Shown: positions 25,055-37,641, counted from the stretch's first letter. The stretch: DNA of 64,000 bases from Sanghuangporus weigelae (GCA_033182465.1 CP137321.1:2843329-2907328); one strand, 5' to 3'. Notes: a model not told the origin generated them from the sequence alone. Program-made: numbers and translations.

Positions 25055-25816
25055 CATCGGGTATGCATTTCCAGCGGTTTAATACTCATCTTAATAATTC
25101 TTGGTACTATTAGATCCCTTCTCGATGTCGTTCTCCTATGCGGTCTCCCTTCAGCTTCGTGCGTGTGAATCTTGCTATTTCAATTTTCATCATGTTCTGA
25201 CCGTATGTTTCTGTCCTTAGTTCAGTCGCGAAGTGGATACGTCAGCAAAGCCGTTGTTATTTGAAATTTCTTGTTTATTACCTCGTGTCACAACTTCTGC
25301 GCGTGTAGTTTGCACATCATATGCATATATCCTGTCTCTGTTTGCTATCGTTCTCCCTTGCTTGGTTGTTCTTTCTTTCGCCCTGCTCATTAGTGCTTGT
25401 CTCGAGATTCGTAGAAATGCGCCATTTATGATGCGCGCGTTGTATTGTGCAGACTTCACGTCCTTTCCGTCAACAACGTGACGTTGGTCTACTTATTCGT
25501 TGACTTCAGTCCAGAACATGTGCATGCTGATATTGCACGTAATGTATAGTGTAGAATATATACTCGCTAGCCATAGTCGTACTCTGTAGTTGGCTGACCT
25601 GTAGTGTACTCGATGTCGCTCAAACTAACTTGTATCATTAGGATGACTCGTACTTATCATTTGTTTTTGTCTTGTGACCTTGGTTGGGTTTGCTAATTTT
25701 TTGTTGTCGCGCTTCTCTATTCTGTGTATAAACTTATTCATTGTTGAAAAAGTACAAGTAATGTGTATTTTTGAAGTGTATCTGCAAATGTCGACAGGTT
25801 TGTAATTGCAAGATTA
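25055..25816. other. 3' region of paralogue A
   Basis: About 760 bp of non-coding AT-rich sequence, presumably 3' UTR and spacer, ending at the TA target site of the foldback element. Confidence 0.4.
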
Positions 25817-26899
25817 CAGCTAGTTGCAAAATTGTTGGGAATCACGTGATTTCACCACTTTTCTCGCCATGAGAGCCTCAAAACACAGATAAAATCATAT
25901 CTCACCCAAATCTCAATGGTTTCACATCATCTAAGTTGCTAAATTCATCTTTTCGAAAGGACTTTCGTTTAGGAAAAACGATCGAGAAAATAGAGCAAAA
26001 AAGGACCCCAAAATGGCGAAAATATCGTTTTTTGCCTCTTCCTTGCATGTGCATTTCTTTCTGTGATCCCTGCTGGTCCAGAACCTCCCCAAAGCTATCC
26101 AGAATGATAATATGATTATAAAATGAATTTACAGACTGAGTTTGAGTTGAATTGTGTACCAGAATGTGCTGCTTTGAGGCATGCCTGAATCACTCAAAAC
26201 TCATCATTTCCCCCTAGCCTCCAAGGCTCCAGGAAAAATTCTTACAGGCCAGATTCATGCATGTAAATTCATTTTGGGTGTAATAGACTAGGTTTGTGCA
26301 CTAGCTAGGGCCTCAACATCCACTGATGAGCTGGGAAGATGCTGTCTAAAATGATGCATACAACCAGAATCACTTGTTCAGCCCAGCTCACCAGTGGATG
26401 CTGAGGCCTTAGCTAGTACACAAACCTAGTCTATTATATCCAAAATGAATTTACATGCATGAATCTGGCCTGTAAGAATTTTTCCTGGAGCCTGGGAGGC
26501 TAGGGGGAAATGATGAGTTTTGAGTGATTCAGGCATGCCTCAAAGCAGCACATTCTGGTACACAATTCAACTCAAACTCAGTCTGTAAATTCATTTTATA
26601 ATCATATTATCATTCTGGATAGCTTTGGGGAGGTTCTGGACCAGCAGGGATCACAGAAAAAATTGCACATGCAAGGAAGAGGGAAAAACAGATATTTTCG
26701 CCATTTTAGGGTCATTTTTCTCTCTATTTTCTCTATAGTTTTTTTAAGCGAAAGCCCTTTCGAAAAGATGAATTTAGCAACTTAGAAGATGTGAAACCAT
26801 TGAGATTTGGGTGAGATATGATTTTATCTGTGTTTTGAGGCTCTCATGGCGAGAAAAGTGGTGAAATCACGTGATTCCCAACAATTTTGCAACTAGCTG
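25817..26899. mobile_element. 1.08-kb foldback MITE with TA duplication
   Basis: Two inverted arms, 25817-26335 and 26382-26899, about 518 bp each, pair along their entire length with a few percent mismatches around a 46-bp loop. The tips read CAGCTAGTTGCAAAATTG inward from both ends, and each side is flanked by TA (25815-25816 and 26900-26901), the duplication expected of Tc1/mariner-type transposases. There is no coding frame. It is therefore a non-autonomous, full-length hairpin element moved in trans, if at all. Transcribed through, it would give a long near-perfect RNA hairpin that could feed small-RNA production; that is inference. Arm divergence indicates it is not brand new. Confidence 0.85.
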
Positions 26900-26901
26900 T
26901 A

Positions 26902-28004
26902 ATATTACTGCGCTGTAAACTTCATGAGCACCTGACTCGGATAATATAATATTATAGTAACACAATAAGGGTTTGTACGGGGTCCTAGTAAATATGGTAT
27001 CGAAGTCCAGTCCAGCGGTATCCATTCGGCGTTCATCTCCACGGTTCTCAACCACGGATCTGCACGTTCAGGACAATTGGGATGTTTCACTCTTCGCGCA
27101 GTGCGTCGAGCGATCGTAAGAGAACCTTCACAAAATTCTGGAGTAATCCATGTAATTTCTTGGTCAGTCCTTATCTGGCAGGGGCCCGCAGCCTGCGAAT
27201 AACCGGCAACGTGTCTTGTGCTACCTGTCATGGTGTATACGTTCTCTCCTTTGTATTACTAGGATGTGCTCCTCAACCAACGCTAAACAAACCATGGTCT
27301 CTTCTTTCTTGCAGTTTTCAGAATTGCTTGTGTAATCAGTGAATGCTGCCTATCAAAGCGCACATTTGAAAAGTAATTTGATATCGGGCGAATGGAGAAG
27401 AAATAGAGAAGGACTCCCTAAATGTCATGTATATCGGCTTGTCTGGACACCGAAGTCGTCCAGGGGCGTAGTCTATGGTCCTATTTATAAAGCTAGTCTG
27501 AATACATCAAAGACCGTATATCACATCGAATGATTCTGCAACACTGAAGAACCGCATCTCCATGAAGGAACGGAACTTTGTTTTGTCCTCATGCGCAAAA
27601 AAAGATGCGGTAAGCTTCATCAACTTACAAGAAGTTGGCTGAAACAGAGACTGCATTGTGGCCTAAGCTGCAGTACACATAATATGCATATATGGGCGTA
27701 GCCTAGAACATACCAACGAAGAATCTGTAGAAACTATGGTAGAGTCTGATGAAAGAAGCATGATTACATTGCAAATATGATGTGTCGTAAGCTGGACTAT
27801 ACTTTCCGAGTACATGTAAAATGAATGTCCAAACCCATTGAAGCACTTAAATCAATATGGTAGTACTTCAGCTCAAGAAATTACATATTAAAATGAAGGA
27901 CAGGAAAGAAAAGAGCTTGAAGCGCTTCGTCCCGATGTTAATCTCTGATGTTGATCCCGCGACGATTTCAGGTATCCTTTCAAAGTCCGACAGTGTCAGA
28001 CTTC
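26902..28004. other. Intergenic, no gene seen
   Basis: 1.1 kb between the foldback element and the stop of paralogue B. Only short frames; nothing recognised. Confidence 0.5.
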
Positions 28005-30681
28005 TTAACGTGTGCTGACCCTTCGCCTCTTGCGTAGTATCCTCCCTCCGATTTCTGTTCCGTCCGTAGAATGCACACCGTCTTGCAAATTCGAATGTTT
28101 CTCTTCAACTTTTTGCCCTTCTGCCTCGATAACTGCGGGGGCGGACTTCCTGGGTCGACCCCTTCCCCGGCTTGACGCTACAGCACTGCTCTTCGGTCGA
28201 ACATGCGGTCGTCCCCGTCCTCTATTTCCCGTCCCTCGTTTGGGGGCCTTTCCTTTCCTGGGTGAAGACCTTCCTGTGTATTCATCATCGTCATCGTCGT
28301 CATCCTCCTCCTCCTCGCTTTCGTCATTTCCATATTCGTCGCCGCTTGCATTCGCGTCCTTGTTATCAACTTGGTCGGAAGAAGAACTCCGAGTACTTTT
28401 TGTTTTTCGGTTGCCATCAAGGGATTCGAACGGCAAATGCGAATATAGCTCATACGGAGGGGCGGGCGCTGCACCCGGAGTTTTCAAGCTTGCGAGGCTT
28501 CTTGTAGCCGAATTACCACGATATTCCAAGTCCCGTATCGGTCCACCGATGTTCTGTGAATGCAGTCGCCCATCTATGAACGCATGCTGATGAGTTCCGT
28601 TGTCTCTCATACCGTCCGCAGCGGCATATACATTGCGACCATTTAACGAGGCAGCCTGGGCATATTGTTGCGATTGGCCCGAGCATGGAGGATACTGGTT
28701 AGAGTCGGTATAGGATACATTCGGTAACTGCATCTGGATTGGATAACGCGGTTCTCCGTGCATAATATTTACCCCACTCGTGCCATGGAAGGTCAACGTT
28801 TGCTGCTGCCGATGCTCTTGGGATCGCTGGGAATGGTGACTCTGGTACTGTTGCGGAAATTGCGAAGCTTGTGAGGAGACATGAGTTACGTCTGTTGGGA
28901 TTGGAGTAAGGGTCTGTCGGTACAACACCCCGCTCATGTTGTTTGCTGAGAGAGAGAACGATGCGTCGCTACTGGACGGAGCAACGGGGAAAGGAATACT
29001 CAACCCATTGCTTTCCATGATTGCCTGCTCTCTTCGTCTTGGGCTAAGTTCCATTCTTGAGTTCGAAGAAGCACGGGCATTGGAAGTCGACGGCCCAAAC
29101 CGTCTAATTCCCTCGTCCTCGATAATTTCAGCTTCTCTTCGAGCATCGGTATCCTCCAAGTCCGGGTCAAGTTCTCCATCGGCGTCAGCATCTCCATAAG
29201 CATTGAGGTCGTCACCATCATGTCGGCCGATGAGAGAAGGGTCGACGGGGAACACCGAAGACACTCCCCCATCTGTTCCAAGAGGCACTCCCATGGTTGA
29301 CTGCATTCTAGTCATCATCTGCTGCATGCCCATCCGATTAGAGTCGAGTAGCGAAGGCGAACCAGATTGTCCAGGACCAGGACCAAAAGAATTGTAAGGT
29401 GCCATCGGCGGAAAAAAATTCCTTTGAGATTCGTTGTCTAGATCACGCTCGTCACCTTCATTCGTATACGGCGGTGTTATAAGAGCACTATTATCCGAGC
29501 GTTGTCCCTCTCGACCGGTTGTATTGCTTCTTACATCCGAACTCGGTGGATAGAATTGTGTCGAATAATCAGGTAAATCACCAGGTACAGTGACGTTGTC
29601 ATAATTTGCATTCAGGGACAGGGACAATGCTTGCTGTTGAGAATCCGGTATGCGCTGCGTAGATCTCCATTGTCCATGAAGCTCCGAATGGTCAGAAGAT
29701 TGGGTGGGAGGGAACGGGTATATATTACTTTGCGGCAGAGGGGGGGGTGGGGGACGGCGTGCATGATTCCGGAAATGCCGACGCATGTTTGATGATACAT
29801 TAAAGGTACGACCGCACCCTTGAAATGGGCAGACATAAGCTGGAAAGGAAAATGTGTATGAGCATATAAGAGGTACGGGTTGAAGAAAGGCATTGCATTG
29901 TCATGAAATAGATCATATAATCAAAGAGAATAAGGAACGAGAACAACAAAATGCTGATGTCGATGTAAATCGGATTTTCGCGACAATCATGCAGCGCAAA
30001 TCCAAAAAACTGAACACAACTCACGTTTTGCACCAGTGTGCGTATTGAGATGAATTTTCAGTGAACTCGGCCGATTAAATCGCTTGCCGCAACGTGCGCA
30101 CGAGTGCCTTCTCTTTTCACCGTCAGGTGTACCATCCGCATCTTCGTCGTCCTCGGCTTCGGCCGTATCTTCACGAGTCTGCACAGAGGATCCAGGTAAC
30201 TGTAAGTGTACGTCTGATGGCGTAGGAAACTGTTGCTGCTCCGATGGATAATAATAGGAGTTTTGTGACCGCGGATGACTAGGACTCTGCGCGTGTACAA
30301 CGTCATGCGCCCGTTTGTTTGAGTGCTTGTCACTATTACCCTTTGTTCGCGTCGACGGGAGCTGATGAGCAAACTCGCTGCCTGCAGCACTGCTGATCAT
30401 TGCATATTGCATTTCTTGTTGCTGAAAAGCAGTGTTTTGCGGACGTTGTAAATGTGTTAGTTGCGGTACGGCGTCGGACAGTTGAGGCATCAATGTAGCC
30501 GGTTGTTGCAGATGTACTGCTTGCTCCGGGTGTTCAAAGAAATGTTCTAGAACAGTAAAAAGGGCAAAACACGGTTTGAGATTCTGCAGCTCCAGATGAG
30601 AAATATAGCTGAGGTGGGCATACCTGGAAAGAGGTCTTTAAGCCCGGGCAGTGTCGAGCCGTCCACGGCTAATGTCTCCAT
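28005..30681 (-). CDS. C2H2 zinc-finger regulator, paralogue B
   Basis: Three exons on the minus strand (30681-30624, 30546-30025, 29839-28005) encode 804 aa. Exon 1 is short and ends TLPGLKDLFP, matching ALPGIRDLFP of paralogue A; exon 2 begins EHFFEHPEQ, matching DHLFEAQQ. Before the fingers lies a Gln-rich region and an acidic patch (TAEAEDDEDADG). Finger 1 has CARCGKRFNRPSSLKIHLN; the linker is split by a phase-1 intron exactly as in paralogue A; finger 2 has CPFQGCGRTFNVSSNMRRH. The long tail is Ser/Gln/Asn-rich with an acidic block (SEEEEDDDDDDDE) and two AT-hook-like motifs (NRGRGRPH and SRGRGRPRKSAP) near the C-terminus, absent from paralogue A. AT-hooks bind the minor groove of AT-rich DNA. 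A TATAAAGG lies about 20 bp upstream of the ATG. Probably a nuclear transcription regulator. Confidence 0.85.
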
Positions 30682-30704
30682 TTTGTACGTGGCCCCTTTA
30701 TACG

Positions 30705-31884
30705 GCGTCGGGTCTATGAATGTCTCTAGCTTCGACTTGGACCCTCAGCAACGGGCTCGGAGAATGTTCGCGGTCGACAAGGCGATGGTGGACGTTTGTG
30801 AAGAAGAAAGCGGATGAGTGCCATCTTGTGCTTTCTTGGGTGCTTACCAAATGCAGGAGACCGAATAATGTATTACATAACCAGAATTATTGTCCTAAAC
30901 GCACAGCCCGGTTCCATGCACCTCGCAGCCACCCACCCGCAGCACAACTTCAGAGATCTTCCACCAACTTTGAGAAAATGAACCTAGTTCATGCGTCAGA
31001 GTAGGCGTTGTCTCAAAAAATCGGCGGGGCTGATCAGCGAACGAATCACGTCGATCCGCCGTGCCCGACAATCATTTCTATTTCTAATTTTATTTCCGTC
31101 TTCCGAACTTTCCGTTCGTTTGGCCACGCATTTGTTCACTCCACTCTCTCGATTACATTCGTCTACCTCAACTTCATATGCTTGTCTTGCATCTTGAGCT
31201 TGACTTGCGCGTAAATCGAGTCGTTTGGATAGTTCCGAAACACGGCGTACTTTCGAAATTTGCACAATTTGTCTCATGCTGGTTCTTCTCCATCAGGAAT
31301 CAACTTCCTTTTCAGAAGTAGATTTGATGATGTCAGAAGGCAATCAGACAAGGGAGTGAGCGGAATTACATACAGTCTCGCAACCAACCGGCGATGGCCG
31401 CGCAGGACGAATGTGTCGAGTCTACGACGATTCTTTTGCAAAGGTTCTTTCTGTATTTGGCACCGGAATTTAGGTAGAGCGAGCTTCGGCCAGTCGGAGT
31501 CGAAATTTATCCTTCTCCGGTGATCAATAGACGAGGGCCAAAGGTGCATTCAGGCTTCATGGAGAGGTCAGAGTGCTCCAGACCCAGTTGTGCCGAGAGT
31601 CGCTAGGAATTGCCTGTCGAGGGCTCGTGTCTGAAACTTCTTAGTAAATGATATTACATATTAGCTATGTATACACGTACAATACAAACATATAAAACCA
31701 TTCGAGCGGCACAACAAATCGACGTACAAATAGCAAATGCAACATGAAAACTTCTAGCTCATTTTACTTCGCGATCCGGTCATCTATTGTACATGTCCGG
31801 TCTTTCGCAATGCTTCTTGATCACAGACGACATGAGAATTCCCACCGCGATCTATATCGATGAAGATATGCTCCTGCACGTGTC
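30705..31884. other. Intergenic, no gene seen
   Basis: About 1.2 kb between the start of paralogue B and the stop of the membrane protein. No convincing coding frame. Confidence 0.5.
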
Positions 31885-32674
31885 TCATGCATGCACGCTG
31901 TATTGAGAGTACTCGCTCATTCGAGGATTCGAGCCCTCGCGTGTCCAATGCCCATGAACAGGATCCGCCCATGAACTATTCGCGGTTGCGTAAAGGAGTG
32001 TAGTAACGACAAGAGCTGTAATAGTGATCCAGCCAAGCCATGAAAAGGCGACCGTTGTCGTGAGAACCCGACAAGTGTTGTACTGAGAGCAGAAGCTCGG
32101 GAGATTCGGCCAAATACTCTGAAAGCACATATAAGAAAAACATCAAAATGAATATAACACTGATAACGAGCTCACTGTGGCTACCGCGGCACCCACCAAC
32201 CATAGAAGCCAAAGAATCGCAAGTCCAAGCAGTTCATGCCAGACAAGTGAAAGGAATTTGTATTCGCGGCGGCCATGAATCATATGTATCCTGTTCAGTA
32301 CAAGTCGATTCAGGTACGTGGCGAACGAAATTCAGGATTTACATACACTAGAGGAGACCATACGATCGCCAAAATAGAGCAGACAAGCAGTTCTGCAACA
32401 ATGGGATCTATGGAATGCACAAGTAAGTAATTAAACAGCAAGGGCACTAGTTATCTGGGAAATAAGGCGTACCATAGAAGCTCTCTCCATCGTTCAAGGG
32501 ATCCAAGGGTTCCAAATGTGTTGTATAATGGATGCGAGCAGCAGTGAGGCCTAGCAATACAACAGAAAAGATCCACTGTCTCTTCAGTCAGGACACGAGC
32601 AGTTTAGACAGATAGAATAACCAGCTCACCAGGATGACATATAAAATCGCGCGGATTGTAGGATATGACACCAT
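31885..32674 (-). CDS. Four-TM MARVEL-like membrane protein
   Basis: The track of separate short frames resolves into a spliced 187-aa protein on the minus strand: ATG 32674, five exons with canonical 40-70 bp introns, stop at 31885. The joins I read are ILYVIL/RQW, GESFY/D, WSPLV/IHM and AAVAT/SIWP, each keeping frame. Four hydrophobic segments are visible at about residues 17-31, 56-72, 89-110 and 133-154. The spacing of loops, with Cys residues at about 120 and 126 in the second outer loop, resembles MARVEL-domain proteins widespread in basidiomycetes. Sequence ends with a short polar tail (ADPVHGHWTREGS). A membrane-organising role is expected from the domain family; the specific function is unknown. 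Confidence 0.7.
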
Positions 32675-35222
32675 GACTCGAAAGAGTGGCCCGACAGGGT
32701 GATAGCTGGCAGCACGAGTTATCGAAAGCTTTGTTTATATATCTGTGACGACGTAGAATGGGAAATGACATCGATTTCTGGTATCACCGAAGGCCTGCCA
32801 TGAGGCAACGGGTTGGCAAGGCAGTACAGGGCGCGTCCATTTTTACGTTGGAGACGCGGTGTTGTAACGTGTTCTCCGTCTGCCGTGATCACCGTATGGG
32901 CAAGACAAGAACATAAGAGTAAGCTCGAGACGATGGAAGTGGATGCAGAGGTGATAGAATAAGCTGAAATTAGAAGCGAGGAAACTCTCAGGACTCAGGA
33001 CGCGGGAGAAAATCCGCCAAATAAGCATGCGCCATATCAGGAAGTCACCAGTACTTTGCCCTTTACCTACGACATGCGAGAACAGTATGTTCACTGCGAT
33101 CCGTTTTTTCATCATTGATGAGAGACCGTATAGCACCGCCTATACACGCATTTATCGAACGGCAGCCCCTGCTTCCCATTTACTTCGCCATACATCTGAC
33201 TCAACACTTTGCTCTTCTGGACCTCGGTGTTTTCATCGTGTGGACATCGCGTGTTTCATGTGTATTGGATTCTATATTCATCATCCTCCCTTGGTGCAGG
33301 CGCTTCATGTACTGAAGTCACTCAACATTCCTCCTTTCTTTGAGTCTCTCATTACGTAACAAACGACTACCTGCAGTATCACTGTCAAGGAGTCCGGTGG
33401 AAACGATTTCGAGTGACTCGTTTCATAGCGGTCTGGAGACACGATTGGAGGAGTTGGCGATCCGAATGTATTCTACAGTACTGGTGTGTAGCTCACCAGG
33501 AGCGGATAAGAATGATCCTCTGAGGGCAGGGCGGTCATATGGCCGCAGCTAGGCATCGGAATGGTATATGACTGGGGACTGGAGAAGGTCGTTTGAATTC
33601 GACGTGTCTCTGCGTAGAAACGGTTGGACGCTCTCCAAGGAAAGTGAGGATGCACTGCAGTGTGTGGGATATACACATCCCGGATACTGGCGGGTCAACC
33701 TGTTCGGTGTGTCAGTCCGCATGAAAATCACTCTTCAGCACAGGCATTCTCCGCTGCCTTGAGGACCGAGTACCTGACTCGAGAAGTTCAGGTCTGTACG
33801 TAACGAGTTGGCGTCATGAGTATCGGGAAAGGCTGGAAATGACTTTATTGAGCTGGAGCGAGCCTTTGACAGGATGGCTCGAGATGGTATCCGCGGTTGA
33901 ACATCGGGCTTGTTTGACCGTGGCGGTAGTTTAGTCAGTACTGCATCAGGCCTTGCGGACAATAGGATCGTGGAACCTTTTTTTTTCTTTTGGCAAAAGT
34001 GGAGCCCACCAAATGACGATACCTAAGCACAAAGAAACTGGATTCTGTGGGTGCGTCCTTGACGAGGTGGAGGTGGTGAAGCGGACCCACGGACAGATGT
34101 TGTTCCGGATCCTTATTCATCTAGTCATCGGCGAATCTAATTAAATTTGACGAATCCGCTCATTGACACTTTCAACATTGCGCCAATGGGTTCATGGGGA
34201 TTTCCGTGACTCAAATGACTTGAGCCCAACACAAAGACGTCCTTTCCCGGCCCCGGAGACTATTGCGTCTGTGTATTTTATGCTATCCGGAAATAATTTA
34301 TTTCGAGCAAGAGGGTGTCAATCTCTTATTGGATATTTTCGTCTCGAAGACTTGAAATTTTTTTCCGACGTTTTCTTGCATGGCAGGTGGCGAAGGCGAA
34401 GTTCGTGCCTTCGTTCAGAGACATTCCGATTTTCCATGTGTTGTTTGTTGTACTTTTTCTGCCATTGATTTTTCGTCGGATCCAATACAGTTTATGCACA
34501 TTTGGGATCGGTCGTACAGTACATACATTTGATTGTTGAGGTACAAGAAATTAGTATCTCGGTCAGGAGGTTGCTAAGTTATAATATAGATTCAAATTTC
34601 AAGTCCGTGATCTCCGGATCAGTGAGGAACGAACACCGCCAGGCACGCTTGTTTGGACTTGAATAAATAAAACTCTCATCCTTGGTCGTCCCTGTGGCTC
34701 TAACCGATGTACTTTCCCCTTTACTACAGGGGTTTCCGTAACACTGGTCAGGTCCAACCCTCTTCAATATCTGTCGTTGAAGATGCTACCGTGCATTGTG
34801 CCTGATAATGTTTTCCTGAGACTGATGGAAATGAATTCTCCGAGCCTCTGATCAAGATACTTTGACTCTTCCAATTTGAATCGCTCCGAGGTGTCCATGT
34901 GGTTTCGAGGGCTATGTCAATTCTGCATGGATGAAGTCAACGGCCATAGTACGTCCGATTTAGCCCAAGATCCTCAAACAGTGACAAGAAGAAGAAGGCG
35001 AGTGCATTGGGCAAATAGGCTCACTTCTCCACCACTAATGTCCTTCTCGATTAATGCGACGACATATTTTTTTCGGAGACCTGTTGGCACATCAAACGGA
35101 CGGGAGGAGTATTGCTCGATCGTGGTTTTTGGAAACCTCACGATACCTGTCGATTGATCCAGCACTTCCTCAAAGGTTGTATGGGAATGTTGATGTCAGT
35201 TCAGACTTAGATAAGGAAATTG
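32675..35222. other. 2.5-kb intergenic, no gene seen
   Basis: Only short frames on both strands. Nothing recognisable until the TATA box of the first SDR gene. Confidence 0.5.
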
Positions 35223-35230
35223 TATATAAG
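35223..35230 (+). promoter_or_regulatory. TATA box of SDR-1
   Basis: TATATAAG 90 bp before ATG 35320. It shows that the in-frame TTG at 35239 cannot be the start. The paralogues have TATAAAAT (49713-49720) and TATTTAAAG (about 52030) 95 and 80 bp before their own ATGs. Confidence 0.6.
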
Positions 35231-35319
35231 GTCCGAGTTTGGGTTTAGACAGGTTAGTCCCAGTATTACTCATTCTCGAGTTTGTTGACAGTGAGCGTTT
35301 ACACCCTCAACTCACTACA

Positions 35320-36417
35320 ATGGCCGCTAGTATCAACGGGCATTCCCCGTCCATTCGCACTCCCATAGTACAGACGGATGCTGCGCCGAGACCCGTTCTT
35401 CATCGTTCATTTTCTCCTAGATCAGTGCCACCTCAGTGCGAGCTTCCCCTAACGGGCGTAGACGCTGCTCTGCGAGCCATAACTGACCCTTCATTTGTGC
35501 CGAAACCGACGATATTGCAGAAGGAATTCTCTCTCGAAGGACGCGTCGCTGTTGTCACAGGGGGAGGCCGAGGACTTGGGCTTGAGATGGCTGAAGCATT
35601 AGCCGAAGCTGGCGCTACTGTGTATTGCATCGCGAAGAGCTCGTCCCCAAATGATACATGGAAAGCTACTCAGTCTTATATCTCTAAACTCGGACTCTCC
35701 AAGAGCGTTCGCCTCGAGTATGTCAGTGTCGACATCGCGGACCAGAAGGCGATTTGGACTACAATGGAGGAAATTGCGAAGAAGGAAGGACGACTAGACA
35801 TTTGCGTTGCGTGCGCAGGAATAGTCGAGGCTGCACCTTGTCTAGAAGTGACAGAAGAACATTTCAAAAAGGTCATCGATGTCAATGAAACAGGAACATT
35901 CTACACGGCCCAGGCTGCCGGAAGGCAGATGATGAAACTGCGAAGACCAGGAAGCATCATTCTTATTACTTCTTCGGCTGGTAGCTTTGCGTTGCAAGGA
36001 ATGCAGGTCCTTTCTTATAGCGCAACGAAAGCAGCTTCAATCCAGATGGCGCGCACTCTAGCAATGGAACTTTCTCAGTATGGCATCAGGGTCAATTCAT
36101 TGTCTCCTGGGTATATGCTTTCCGAGTGAGTTTCTCATGTCTAACTCTTCACCCGATTTATTGATAACACGATCTTGAAGAGTCACTCAGCGTTATATCA
36201 ATACCGATGCTAAGGTCGGAGAGTTGTGGGCATCCCAGAATATTCTTGGGCGAATCGGGAAACCTGCCGAATTGAGAGGTGTGATTATTTGGCTAGCATC
36301 GGATGCATCATCCTTCTGTACCGGGAGCAAGTGAGTTGCAAAGTTTTTACAATGGGCTTTTCGTATACTCAAAAATCAATCAGCATAGTCGTTGATGGTG
36401 GGCACCATGCTTGGTGA
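35320..36417 (+). CDS. Short-chain dehydrogenase, paralogue 1
   Basis: Exons 35320-36125, 36181-36330 and 36384-36417 give 329 aa. A Rossmann-fold SDR: cofactor motif TGGGRGLG, DVNETG (catalytic-tetrad Asn), SIILITS (Ser) and YSATK (Tyr-x3-Lys), with VNSLSPGYM after it and IVVDGGHHAW at the C-terminus. The opening DPSFVPKPTILQKEFSLEGRVAVVTGG resembles (in pieces) fungal sugar-alcohol dehydrogenases of the arabinitol/mannitol/sorbose-reductase type, so polyol-ketose interconversion is the best guess. The usual N-x-A-G after beta-4 is A-C-A-G here. It has about 35 more N-terminal residues than its paralogues. A retrotransposon begins 17 bp after its stop codon, so its native 3' UTR and polyadenylation signals have been displaced. 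Confidence 0.88.
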
Positions 36418-36429
36418 TCACGAGCGTAC

Positions 36430-36434
36430 ACATT
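36430..36434. repeat. Target-site duplication ACATT (left)
   Basis: ACATT directly before the TG of the 5' LTR; repeated at 48725-48729 after the 3' LTR. A 5-bp duplication is standard for Ty3/Gypsy integrases. Confidence 0.95.
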
Positions 36435-36784
36435 TGAAAGGATCCGCTCAAAATCTCGCATCAGGATCAACGCGATCAACAGATCTACACGATCAGCTTT
36501 CCAAACGCGACCGGTAACCAAGCCAGCTATCAAAGGCCCAAGCAATCGAGCGGCCTAGGCAACAGTAACCCGTTACCACCCGAGCGCTAGAAGCACCGAA
36601 GCGGATACGTAATCCCGCTAACAGCTAACACCGCCGACCGCCTATTACCGCGGACTACCACTCTAACGCCGCCGACCAAGCAACCAGAGCGACCTCGATC
36701 AAAAGAAGCGATCAAACTTCTTAGAAGTCCAGAAGCACAACTACTAAAGCCTAAACGCTAAAAGGCTAAAGGCTAATAAGGTTT

Positions 36785-37426
36785 ATGGAGACCTCACTGG
36801 CATTTCAGCACTGTCAAGTCTGTGCACGAGTTTACATGGTCCTTTATGAAGTATACTACTTAGTATGCACGGCAACGGTTGGTACGCGTGACTGTCACAT
36901 CGAAACCGAGCGACACCTTCAGGATACAATGCATTCCAATCCACCAAGCCCAATAGTACCCAAGAAACGAGAGGAACTCACGATCACAACTCGGACCCCT
37001 CGAACTGCGAACCCGATAACTTGGAGAATGATTGGATGGTATAGACCGGAGTTGCACACACCATGTCCAGCATCTACGATACAAGCAAACCTTTATTTAC
37101 CGAGAGATGCGAACCTGGAAACCAAGCAATTACAACTCCTTATACAACGAAGGATATGGCGCTACATTCGAGATATACGATACGAAGGCAAAGCATGGCT
37201 AGTCACCAGAACCCAGCAGAACCCACCAGCAGAGCTTATGCAGTTCATGATATGCCTTGGACCATACTCTACACCGACCCGACACCTTAACACTGACGTG
37301 CGAGTTATGCTTACCCTCGCTGGACCTCGAGATGAATTCCGAAGAATCACATACCGAGCAGCCTACATCGCTCCAAGAGCAAAGATGCCACTCAATGACG
37401 GCAATGACATCGTTATGGAGTACTGA
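36785..37426 (+). CDS. U3-encoded 213-aa ORF (5' LTR copy)
   Basis: ATG 36785 to TGA 37426 lies entirely inside U3, upstream of the predicted LTR TATA box. The protein is basic, Arg/Thr/Pro-rich, starting METSLAFQHCQVC and ending NDIVMEY. Residues about 1-40 contain Cys pairs and a hydrophobic stretch (VYMVLYEVYYLVC). I recognise no domain. Arginine is mostly CGA, as in gag and pol, which supports real coding. From the 5' copy it would need its own upstream promoter; the 3' copy would lie at the end of the genomic RNA. It might be a retroelement accessory protein, or chance maintained by LTR identity. Confidence 0.45.
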   Translation: METSLAFQHCQVCARVYMVLYEVYYLVCTATVGTRDCHIETERHLQDTMHSNPPSPIVPKKREELTITTRTPRTANPITWRMIGWYRPELHTPCPASTIQANLYLPRDANLETKQLQLLIQRRIWRYIRDIRYEGKAWLVTRTQQNPPAELMQFMICLGPYSTPTRHLNTDVRVMLTLAGPRDEFRRITYRAAYIAPRAKMPLNDGNDIVMEY

Positions 37427-37641
37427 CAGTGGAGCATTCCATATCGGAGCACCACCTCTATTGTCTCAGTCAGCAACTCCAAAGAATTCTGTCATAGTGG
37501 AGACAACCTTACAAAGATTGGAGCAAAGTGGAGCGAAGCGCAGCAGGATGACAAAGGAACAGATGTAATGGTGGAGGAAAGTGGAGTAAAGTGGAGACAG
37601 GATGAGTAAGAAATAGGACGGAAAATGGAATATCTGGGAGC

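Noticed and set aside
28012-28590. 192-codon plus-strand frame with Ser run
   Set aside because: Antisense shadow of the acidic and AT-hook tail of C2H2 paralogue B.
35239-35319. N-terminal extension of SDR-1
   Set aside because: The extended frame starts at TTG only 9 bp after the TATA box; the first usable ATG is 35320.
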